Source: Ignavibacteria bacterium
Lineage (GTDB): Bacteria; Bacteroidota; Ignavibacteria; Tepidaquicellales; OLB5
Length of the DNA stretch: 64,000 nt
NCBI GenBank assembly: GCA_017303675.1
Contig: JAFLBX010000001.1
Span: 817,970 to 881,969 of the forward strand
Reading direction: 5' to 3'
The position numbers and the translations under genes were made by a program. The notes under the pieces were generated by a model. The model was not told the DNA's origin. It ran no database searches and was given only the letters and a program-made list of their open reading frames with translations. Position 1 is the first letter of the stretch; every line of letters begins with the position of its first letter. Positions 34,649 through 41,396 of the stretch are shown one piece after another.

Positions 34649-35830
34649 TCAATATATTTTTTTATAATATAAACCAGGATCAGGTTTAAAACCGCTATAC
34701 AACCAAACCATATGTAACGAAGAAGCTGAAAAACATATTGAAGGTTCAAATGAATGTCCTTCCCAATTGGTAATTTGAGCTGCTTGCTCCCAAGTTTGAC
34801 CGTCATCTAAAGATCTTGCAAGTTTTAATTGTCTCTTAAAATCTTCTTCTTCTACCCATGCTAAAAAAATAATATCGTTATTGTGGCTAATTGTAGGTGT
34901 TGAAGTTACTCCTGTATTGTTGGAAATTTTTATGTCAGCACTCCAACTCTCGCCATAGTTTGTAGATCTTTTCAAATAAATTCCCGACTTTTTGTTTTTA
35001 TATTGATTCCATGCAATAAATACATTGTTATTATTGCTGGTAATAACTGAAGAGTATGTCCACGAATAATCACTATTACTTATTTTAATATCTGATCCCC
35101 ATGTATTCCCATTGTCTGAGGATTTTTTGAAATAAATTTCGCAATGCTCGTTACGGAAATCATACCAGGTTAAATAAATATTACTATTGTAAGCGGATAA
35201 TATTGGACTATGTGAAGCAGCCCCATTGTTTGTTAATCTTGTCTCAGAGCCCCAACTTATTCCATTATTATTGGATTTTTTATAATAAATTTCGAAATTA
35301 CCATCTCGATAGTCAACCCAAGCAACGTGAATAATTTCATCTACCGCTATAACAAATGGTTCTAAATCAGTCGCTCCACTACTACTATTTGATAATTTAA
35401 TTTCAGTTTCCCAGTTTACCCCGTTATCTGTTGAACGAGTATAAAAAACTTCCAAAGTACCATTCTTAAATCTTTCAGTTGTTGTTCTTTCGTCTTCCCA
35501 TACCACATGGATTGTTGAACCAGAAACACAAATTGCTGGATTATTTGAATAATACTTGTCATTTGTAATCATTATAGGCTTTTCCCAACTCAAACCTTCA
35601 TCTTTAGAATTCGCATAGAATATTTCATGGCTTTCCTTTGACCCAAATTTTTCTTTGACACCAGTCCAAATAACATGTAAATCATTTACATTACCAACTA
35701 TTCTACATGGGTTATGCCCATAGGCATCTTGACGTACAGGAAAATCATTTTCATTTAATTTAAATTCCGTAGTTGTTTGAGCATATAAAACGGATAAACC
35801 TAAAACTGTTAATAAAATTATTTTTTTCAA
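34649..35830 (-). CDS. Secreted BNR/sialidase-like propeller without sorting domain
   Basis: A 393-residue protein initiated at TTG (35830-35828); the following MKKIILLTVLGLSVLYAQ is a typical signal peptide. Six to seven blades carry Asp-boxes such as SKDEGLSWEK, STDNGVNWET, SNNNGISWGS, SSDNGNTWGS, STNYGESWSA and SLDDGQTWEQ, each followed by an IxxxWxD/E strand. This is a sialidase-type six-bladed propeller fold, but no catalytic Arg/Tyr/Glu set can be assigned. It ends YYKKIY with no T9SS module, unlike its operon neighbour 13 nt upstream. AT-rich codon usage. Confidence 0.8.
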   Translation of the reverse strand: MKKIILLTVLGLSVLYAQTTTEFKLNENDFPVRQDAYGHNPCRIVGNVNDLHVIWTGVKEKFGSKESHEIFYANSKDEGLSWEKPIMITNDKYYSNNPAICVSGSTIHVVWEDERTTTERFKNGTLEVFYTRSTDNGVNWETEIKLSNSSSGATDLEPFVIAVDEIIHVAWVDYRDGNFEIYYKKSNNNGISWGSETRLTNNGAASHSPILSAYNSNIYLTWYDFRNEHCEIYFKKSSDNGNTWGSDIKISNSDYSWTYSSVITSNNNNVFIAWNQYKNKKSGIYLKRSTNYGESWSADIKISNNTGVTSTPTISHNNDIIFLAWVEEEDFKRQLKLARSLDDGQTWEQAAQITNWEGHSFEPSICFSASSLHMVWLYSGFKPDPGLYYKKIY

Positions 35831-35842
35831 ATTTTGCCCCCA

Positions 35843-37054
35843 CTATTTTACCAATATCATTTTCTTAGTTTCCGAAAAATCACCTGCGGTTATTTTATAA
35901 TAATACACTCCGCTTGGGGAATTTGTCCCGTTCCAGTCAGCTTTATATGTGCCGGGTGATAATTCCTGGTTCACAATTACTGCAATTTCCTGCCCGATAG
36001 AATTAAATACTGCCAGCTTAACCAATCCCTTTTCTTTAACATCAAAATTAATATTTGTAACTGGGTTAAAGGGGTTTGGGTAGTTCTGTGAAAGTGAAAA
36101 TTGTTTTGGAATCTCGGTTGATATTGGCTGAATACCGATTAGCTCGGAAAGTGGTCTGCGGTAAACTGCGCCGGTTTGGTAAACCATAGCAAATGCATGA
36201 GTACTGTTACATACAATTTCATCAATACCAATGTTTGCAGGTAAACCTATCGAAACATCTGACCAGTTAGTCCCGTCATTTGTTGATAAATAAATCTTGC
36301 TACTATTGGTAGCAACAAAAATATTTGATTTAATCACCGATAAAGCCCACAAACTGGTATTGGTCCACGAAGGATTTAAGTTCTCCCAGGTTGTACCATT
36401 GTTACTGGAAGACCAAACACCGCCTTTGGTAGCGATATACAGCTTGTTATTCGCAAACCTTATTTCGTCAACATCTTTGGAATTTCCCGTTAAGTTTCCA
36501 TTAATTCTTGTCCATGATGTTCCGCCTAAAAAAGAAACATAAATTCCCTCAAAGTCTGCCGCATATACATAATTGTTATCTATTGCTATACCGCCTTCGC
36601 CCCAAGGCTCGGTTCCACCATCCATAATTATCCAGTTTGCACCTAGATTGGTTGTATAATACACATAAGTGCCATTTGATGCCAATACATATTGATTGGA
36701 CGCAGCAACAGAGTAAACTCTTGTAAAAGAAGCGCTATACTCCCTGATCCAATTCTCGCCGTGATTTAATGAAAAATATAATCCGCTGCCATCATTACCG
36801 CTCCACAATTTTCCTTCTGAATATGTAAAATCGTAAATTTTGCGGTAAGTATTAAATCCATTGTTAATTGTTATCCATGTATTACCGTTATTCGTAGTTT
36901 TATACGCTCCAAAATCTGTGCCTGCAAATACAGTATCTCCTACACAATAAAGAGTGTTTCCATATGCAGTGCCCGTACCGGCCGTTAACTGCCATTGCGA
37001 AAGCAGGCTTAAATTCAAAATGATTAGCGTGAAAATTGTTAAAGTTGTTTTCAT
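35843..37054 (-). CDS. Secreted BNR-type propeller with T9SS sorting domain (cassette 5)
   Basis: A 403-residue protein with a signal peptide (residues 1-18) and short blades with KTTNNGNTW, SLNHGENW, TTNLGANW, SSNNGTTW and STNDGTNW Asp-boxes. The sorting module begins near residue 315 (ISTEIPKQFSLSQNYPNPFNPVT) and ends KKMILVK. It lies second in the operon that starts with the small secreted protein gene at 37548; a hairpin with a T-rich tail separates the two, so expression may be attenuated. It is followed 13 nt later by another propeller gene. Confidence 0.86.
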   Translation of the reverse strand: MKTTLTIFTLIILNLSLLSQWQLTAGTGTAYGNTLYCVGDTVFAGTDFGAYKTTNNGNTWITINNGFNTYRKIYDFTYSEGKLWSGNDGSGLYFSLNHGENWIREYSASFTRVYSVAASNQYVLASNGTYVYYTTNLGANWIIMDGGTEPWGEGGIAIDNNYVYAADFEGIYVSFLGGTSWTRINGNLTGNSKDVDEIRFANNKLYIATKGGVWSSSNNGTTWENLNPSWTNTSLWALSVIKSNIFVATNSSKIYLSTNDGTNWSDVSIGLPANIGIDEIVCNSTHAFAMVYQTGAVYRRPLSELIGIQPISTEIPKQFSLSQNYPNPFNPVTNINFDVKEKGLVKLAVFNSIGQEIAVIVNQELSPGTYKADWNGTNSPSGVYYYKITAGDFSETKKMILVK

Positions 37055-37096
37055 TATTTATTTTCTCCTTAAGTTTGGTTTTTTATAAAATAAAAC

Positions 37097-37133
37097 AGGG
37101 ATAACCCCGCAGCATTGCTGCGGAGCTATCCCT
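37097..37133 (-). terminator. Two-part hairpin, terminator or attenuator within cassette-5 operon
   Basis: An outer 7-bp stem (AGGGATA 37097-37103 with TATCCCT 37127-37133) encloses a perfect inner stem (CCGCAGC 37107-37113 with GCTGCGG 37117-37123). On the minus strand it is followed by GTTTTATTTTAT. It lies between the first gene (37186-37548) and the rest of the operon, so it could limit read-through. Confidence 0.72.
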
Positions 37134-37185
37134 CTAAACGCGTGAATGCAAATATAGTTATTAATGTTGTTAATTATCAATTTAT

Positions 37186-37548
37186 TTATTGAATATTGAT
37201 TTTAGAACTATGCATAATATTACCATTATTATCAAAGGCCTCAAGCGTACAATCAAATTTTGCGCTCTCTTTTCCTGTTTTAAACATGACACCGTGTAAA
37301 CCTTTTGATATATCACCATCAACCAACATTGTTTTTGCGCCGGTTTGTAGATTGATTGCATATAGAATAGCGTAACAGTCATCATTCAAATTGAATTTGA
37401 TATTAATGCATTCATTATTTGAATTTGCCTGAAATAATGCAAATCCCGGGCTGCCCGCAGATGAATTATTTGTGCTTTGAGCATTTGTTGAAAAGCAAGC
37501 AAAAAACAAAAAAGCTGTGAAAAGTGCGATTTTTGATATTGTTTTCAT
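37186..37548 (-). CDS. Small secreted protein resembling a stand-alone sorting-type beta-domain
   Basis: A 120-residue protein with a signal peptide (residues 1-23, ending TNAQ). The mature part contains INIKFNLNDDCYAILYAINLQTGAKTMLVDGDISKGLHGVMF. This parallels the strand order of the T9SS/FlgD-Ig module seen in its neighbours (VKLxVFDxTGKEVAxLVNENLxAGxYKV), but there is no N-terminal NYPNPFNP and no KKMxLxK end. It ends SSKINIQ. It could be a periplasmic decoy, chaperone-like or structural domain; that is inference. It is first in its operon and divergent from SPYFN gene 5. Confidence 0.66.
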   Translation of the reverse strand: MKTISKIALFTAFLFFACFSTNAQSTNNSSAGSPGFALFQANSNNECINIKFNLNDDCYAILYAINLQTGAKTMLVDGDISKGLHGVMFKTGKESAKFDCTLEAFDNNGNIMHSSKINIQ

Positions 37549-37611
37549 TTTGTTTGTTAGTTTATTTTTTATTAATTTAGTTTTAATATATTTTCCTATT
37601 CTGAACTGTTA

Positions 37612-37643
37612 CAAATATATTCACCTGCTTTAAGTTGAACAAA
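37612..37643 (-). promoter_or_regulatory. Promoter of cassette 5
   Basis: On the minus strand: TTTG at 37643-37640, 20 nt, and a perfect TATATTTG at 37619-37612. This predicts a leader of roughly 55-60 nt before the ATG at 37548. Confidence 0.72.
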
Positions 37644-37739
37644 GAGAAATTAATCCTGAATTCATCTCAGGAAAATTCTAAAATGTATTAAAAACAGCAA
37701 AAAAAAGAACATTTCTTAATAATTCTTTCATCTCAATTT

Positions 37740-39233
37740 ATGCTGAAAAGTAATGCTTTAGAGATCATTAAGAGCCTCACAAAACAAGAAATTGCCGAAT
37801 TCAGCGATTTTTTGATCTCTCCTTTCTTCAATAAAAAAAAGACTGTAATTAAATTATTCACTGAAACAATGAAGTATGCGCCGGATTTTACGGATAACAG
37901 CTTAGAAAAGGAAACGTTATGGTCAAAAATATACCCGGATAAAGAATTTAACTATGGGGTTATGAAAAACCTTATACATGACCTGACCAAACTTGCTGAA
38001 GAATATATTACACAAAAAGAGTATAGCTTAAAAGAACTGCTGCAATTTGAGCATCTTTATGCTTCGTTGAATAAAAGAAATTTAAGAAATGTTTGCCTTA
38101 AAAAAGAATCATTACTTAATAAAAATTTCAGAGATGATGTTTCTGACTTTACAAATACAAACTTTGATGAATTTTACGGCAGCTTAACAAAGATTTATGA
38201 AACAAAACTTTGGGATTCATCTTTTAATGATCAGCAGGAATATTTTAATGAAGAAATTAATTGCATGACAGATAATTTTGTAACGGGTATTTTAATTCAT
38301 TTAATTAATGTTTATTATTTAGCGTTAGTAAGCTCGTATAATGATAAAGGTAAAGAGATTACCGGCAATACAGCCGGTATTATTCTAAAAAATATTTCCG
38401 ATGATGCTATTGAGACTGTTATAAAAGAATTAGGTAACCGTTCAGAATTTAAAACAAAGTTAATTAAGGGTTATTTTCTGGCTCATAAAGCTAATACTAA
38501 TTTAAATGAGTCCAGGTATTTTTTTGAATTTAAAAATTACTTTTTGAATAATTATCAAAACATGCCATATAATTATTTAAAAGATTTGGATACTTATTTA
38601 CTTAATATTCTATCTTCACTTAAGGACTCCTCGGTTGATAAAAAGAGCGAATTCTATAGTTATCATCATTTCAGACATGCAAACAATCTGGTGCCGGAGC
38701 GAAATAATCAACTAAACAGTATTCAGTTCATACCCTGGATGTTTCTTTTTTTGGATGAAAACAGACCTGATGAACTTGAAGAATATATCAAAAGCTATAA
38801 AGATTATATTGTGGACGATGACAGAGAAGCTACTCATATTTTTGCAGAAGCGATGACGTTTTTTTTGAAGTCAGAGTTCGGGAAGTCATTATCGTTAATA
38901 AATACGATCAAATTTAAGTCAGCAATGCTGAAAAATATTCTTAAAAAATTTTCTCTTATGAACTTTTATGAACTGAAAGACTTTGAAGGGTTTAGTTTTG
39001 CTTACGATTCTTATAAACATTTCTTAAATTATGGTAACTGGGCGAAAAAAGAATGGATAGAACATTATATAGAAAAGACCAAAATATTTGCGGGTGTAAT
39101 AGACACATTATTTAAATTATGGGAATCAGAAGATAAAACCAGAATATTAACTTACGAAAAAAAACTTGTTAATCTTAATATCGATAACAAGAAATGGTTT
39201 CTGAGAAAAATTAATGAATTAAAAACAAATTAA
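37740..39233 (+). CDS. SPYFN-family helical-repeat protein 5
   Basis: A 497-residue soluble protein. Landmarks are IIKSLTKQEIAEFSDFLISPFFNKKKT (residues 9-35), IYPDKEFNYGVMKNLIHDLTKLAEEYI (about 66-92), a more diverged hairpin EYIKSYKDYIVDDDREATHIFAEAMTFFLKSEFGKSLSLI (about 365-405), and C-terminal KKWFLRKINELKTN. It is the only SPYFN gene lying between the 70-bp repeats; copy B starts 38 nt after its stop. Divergent from the small secreted protein gene across 191 nt. No catalytic residues evident. Confidence 0.74.
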   Translation: MLKSNALEIIKSLTKQEIAEFSDFLISPFFNKKKTVIKLFTETMKYAPDFTDNSLEKETLWSKIYPDKEFNYGVMKNLIHDLTKLAEEYITQKEYSLKELLQFEHLYASLNKRNLRNVCLKKESLLNKNFRDDVSDFTNTNFDEFYGSLTKIYETKLWDSSFNDQQEYFNEEINCMTDNFVTGILIHLINVYYLALVSSYNDKGKEITGNTAGIILKNISDDAIETVIKELGNRSEFKTKLIKGYFLAHKANTNLNESRYFFEFKNYFLNNYQNMPYNYLKDLDTYLLNILSSLKDSSVDKKSEFYSYHHFRHANNLVPERNNQLNSIQFIPWMFLFLDENRPDELEEYIKSYKDYIVDDDREATHIFAEAMTFFLKSEFGKSLSLINTIKFKSAMLKNILKKFSLMNFYELKDFEGFSFAYDSYKHFLNYGNWAKKEWIEHYIEKTKIFAGVIDTLFKLWESEDKTRILTYEKKLVNLNIDNKKWFLRKINELKTN

Positions 39234-39271
39234 AACCTAGCTTTTACATCTAAAGAACAATGTTACCGATA

Positions 39272-39341
39272 CTTAGGCGGTATAATTGCAATATTAAAAC
39301 ACGAAGAAGATAAAGATAAACTAAAGCATAGCTGGCATTAG
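39272..39341 (+). pseudogene. 70-bp direct repeat, copy B (orphan 3' end of DMT transporter gene)
   Basis: This non-coding stretch is a 69/70 match to the end of the transporter gene at 33013-33082, including the TAG stop, but has no upstream gene body. It lies between the SPYFN gene 5 stop and the promoter-like TAATTTTG at 39342. It is either the displaced original gene end or a donor-derived fragment. Confidence 0.9.
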
Positions 39342-39379
39342 TAATTTTGAGCGGTATAAATGTAGTTAAATCAACTACA
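39342..39379 (+). promoter_or_regulatory. Promoter-like element with downstream palindrome
   Basis: A perfect -7 type TAATTTTG at 39342-39349 shares GTAATTTTGAGC (39341-39352) with the cassette-4 promoter. No TTG is found 20-21 nt upstream, where copy B of the repeat begins to dominate, so the -33 may have been lost. TGTAGTTAAATCAACTACA at 39361-39379 is a 7-bp perfect inverted repeat and a possible operator for the gene at 39436. Confidence 0.45.
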
Positions 39380-39435
39380 ACTGTTTAAGCAATATTATTA
39401 TTGAGTGCGTAAATACTATATATTAATATTGCAGC

Positions 39436-39762
39436 ATGAAAGAAACCAGACCGATCAGTATAACAATTTTAACAGCAATTTTCTTAATTTGTCTTTTGGC
39501 AATAAGCTTACAAAGCGCAGAAAATTCACATGTATATTCAAGCCCAAAAGACCGTGAAATAGAATCCCTTAAACAGGAAATTCAGATATTAAAAGCAGAA
39601 AAAGTTATTTATTCAGCCGGCTTTAGCTCACCTGCAGTAAATATCCTGGTTATCCTGCTGTTTTCTTCAGCAGCAGGTATTGCCACCGCATACTGGACAA
39701 AACGTAAAACCCGGTCATTGTGCCATTGCAACAACAGAAGAATGAAAATGCTAAAAAAATGA
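39436..39762 (+). CDS. Small two-span membrane protein, hypothetical
   Basis: A 108-residue protein with a hydrophobic N-terminus (about residues 9-25), a short coiled-coil-like segment (REIESLKQEIQILKAEK, 39-56) and a second span (about 62-84, VNILVILLFSSAAGIATAYW). It ends in a strongly basic tail (TKRKTRSLCHCNNRRMKMLKK). No family recognised. It occupies the place upstream of nusA where rimP is often found, but bears no resemblance to RimP. Confidence 0.55.
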   Translation: MKETRPISITILTAIFLICLLAISLQSAENSHVYSSPKDREIESLKQEIQILKAEKVIYSAGFSSPAVNILVILLFSSAAGIATAYWTKRKTRSLCHCNNRRMKMLKK

Positions 39763-39916
39763 AAGAAAACACTAACAGCTAAATAACTATTTAACAGTTT
39801 GTTAATTTAAATCTCTTCCAGGCTATCATTAGTACACAATTTACCGTTCATTACCTTGCTTCCAACCTAAAAAACTGCTATATTTGTGAGATAATTAATG
39901 TTTATGAATTGAAAAT

Positions 39917-39940
39917 GGCGCTCCTAAAAGCGTCTTTTTT
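39917..39940 (+). terminator. Intrinsic terminator/attenuator upstream of nusA
   Basis: GGCGCT (39917-39922) pairs with AGCGTC (39929-39934, one G-U) and is followed by six T residues. It may end the transcript of the small gene at 39436 or attenuate the nusA operon. Confidence 0.6.
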
Positions 39941-40023
39941 GTTCTATAGCCCTGCTTTTTTCAAGGGACTTAAATTCTGATTAAAAATTAAATAAAAATA
40001 TATATACATATGAGGCTTAAGAA

Positions 40024-41304
40024 ATGAAATCTGAGATAGTTGAATCCTTTTCACAAATGGTGAAGGATAAAAAAATCGACAGGGACCTGCTTGAAAGTAT
40101 AATCAAGGAAGTGTTCGGGATGATGATAAAGAAAAAGTACGGGCAGAATGCAAACTACGACGTAATTGTGAATATGGATAAAGGCGATATTGAAATGTAT
40201 GTTTCAAAGGCTGTTGTTGAAACAGTTACCGATCCTGAAACAGAGATTACGGTCGAAGAGGCAAATGAGCGTTCAGGCGAAGAGCTTGAAGTTGGTGATG
40301 ATTACACCGAAGTACTTGATTATGTTTCCTTCGGAAGAAGACATATTGTGAACCTGAAGCAGAACCTGAACCAGAAGATCCGTGAAGTAGAGAAGGAAAT
40401 TATTTATAACGACTATAAAGATCTTGTCGGTGAAATTATTGTCGGAGAGATCTACCAGATAAAGCCTCACAGCATTCTGCTTATCCACAACGGGCATGAA
40501 ATACAGTTCCCTAAAGGTGAACAGATCGCCCGCGAGCGGTACAAAAAAGGCGAATCAATAAGAGTATACGTTAAGGAAGTATCTAAGAAGTCTTCGGGAC
40601 CGCCTTCAATCATAGTATCGCGCTCCGCTGATGATTTCTTAAAGAAATTATTTGAGCTTGAAATCCCCGAAATTTATGACGGTGTGATAGAGATAAAAGG
40701 AGTAGCGCGTGAACCGGGTGAAAGAGCCAAGGTAGCGGTTTATTCTTACGATGACAGGATAGACGCAGTTGGCGCATGTGTTGGTATGAAGGGCATCAGG
40801 ATACACTCCATAGTGCGTGAGCTTGCCAATGAGAATATTGATGTAATTAATTACAGCGATGATATTGGACTGTATATTGCAAGAGCTCTTGCCCCGGCCA
40901 AGCTTAAGGATATATATCTTGATAAAGCCAATAAAGTAGCAAAGATCGTAGCTGATGAAGACCAGATCTCGCTGATAATCGGCAAGAACGGCCAGAACAT
41001 TAAGCTTGCAAGCAAGCTGACGGAATATGAAATTGATGTAGAGCGCAACAGCGGCAGGCCGAAAGATATTGAAGAAGCTCTTGAGCGCGAGCTTGAGCTT
41101 CAGGCTGAAGAAGCTGAAAACGAAGAACTGGAGGAAGCTGAAGATTCAGCTGAAAATGAGGATGAAAACATTCCCAAGCTGCCAAAGGATATGAAAGATT
41201 CAGATGATGACGATGATGATTCAGATGATGATGGAGACGACGACGAAGAAGAAGGTGAAGAAGAAGAGGGCGGCGAAGAAGTAGCAGAAGAGGAAAAGAA
41301 ATAA
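40024..41304 (+). CDS. nusA: Transcription termination/antitermination factor NusA
   Basis: The 426-residue protein has the standard order: N-terminal RNA-polymerase-binding domain (1-115), S1 domain (about 134-200, VGEIIVGEIYQIKPHSILL), and two KH domains with GMKG near 256 (GACVGMKGIRIHSIVRELANE) and GKNG near 320 (ISLIIGKNGQNIKLASKL). The last 75 residues are an extremely acidic Asp/Glu tail ending GEEVAEEEKK. NusA modulates pausing and termination. It heads the cluster nusA-infB-rbfA-truB-ribF-rpsO-pnp. The acidic tail resembles an extension rather than the AR repeats of proteobacterial NusA. Confidence 0.97.
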   Translation: MKSEIVESFSQMVKDKKIDRDLLESIIKEVFGMMIKKKYGQNANYDVIVNMDKGDIEMYVSKAVVETVTDPETEITVEEANERSGEELEVGDDYTEVLDYVSFGRRHIVNLKQNLNQKIREVEKEIIYNDYKDLVGEIIVGEIYQIKPHSILLIHNGHEIQFPKGEQIARERYKKGESIRVYVKEVSKKSSGPPSIIVSRSADDFLKKLFELEIPEIYDGVIEIKGVAREPGERAKVAVYSYDDRIDAVGACVGMKGIRIHSIVRELANENIDVINYSDDIGLYIARALAPAKLKDIYLDKANKVAKIVADEDQISLIIGKNGQNIKLASKLTEYEIDVERNSGRPKDIEEALERELELQAEEAENEELEEAEDSAENEDENIPKLPKDMKDSDDDDDDSDDDGDDDEEEGEEEEGGEEVAEEEKK

Positions 41305-41396
41305 ACGGGGTCCCGCAGGCTTTAACAGGCGGGCTAAAGCAGTAAAACTGATTCAACGCTAAGCGAAATTAATAAAGTAAGGTAAAAATAAATTTA

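Larger units (their letters stand above)
33013..39341. mobile_element. Candidate integrated cassette between 70-bp direct repeats
   Basis: The interval between the two repeats contains a complete unit: three secreted or lipoprotein genes, one small secreted protein gene and SPYFN gene 5. Its coding sequences are more AT-rich than the flanking transporter and nusA-infB genes. Integration into the 3' end of a gene with a regenerated copy is a hallmark of site-specific integrative elements. Under that model copy B is the original gene end, still joined to a promoter-like TAATTTTG at 39342. No integrase, transposase or resolvase gene lies inside, so mobilisation in trans, loss of the enzyme, or plain homologous recombination are alternatives. 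Confidence 0.38.

Noticed and set aside
34624-34806. N-terminal extension of the 33133 lipoprotein frame
   Set aside because: It overlaps the end of the preceding gene, and the lipoprotein signal begins cleanly at 34623.
33013-39341. Insertion sequence or transposon with target-site duplication
   Set aside because: The 70-bp repeats are far longer than target duplications, no terminal inverted repeats were seen and no transposase is encoded; gene-end integration or recombination fits better.
41000-41356. Opposite-strand Pro/Leu/His-rich frame against the nusA end
   Set aside because: It is the complement of the repetitive acidic NusA tail, a codon-bias artefact.
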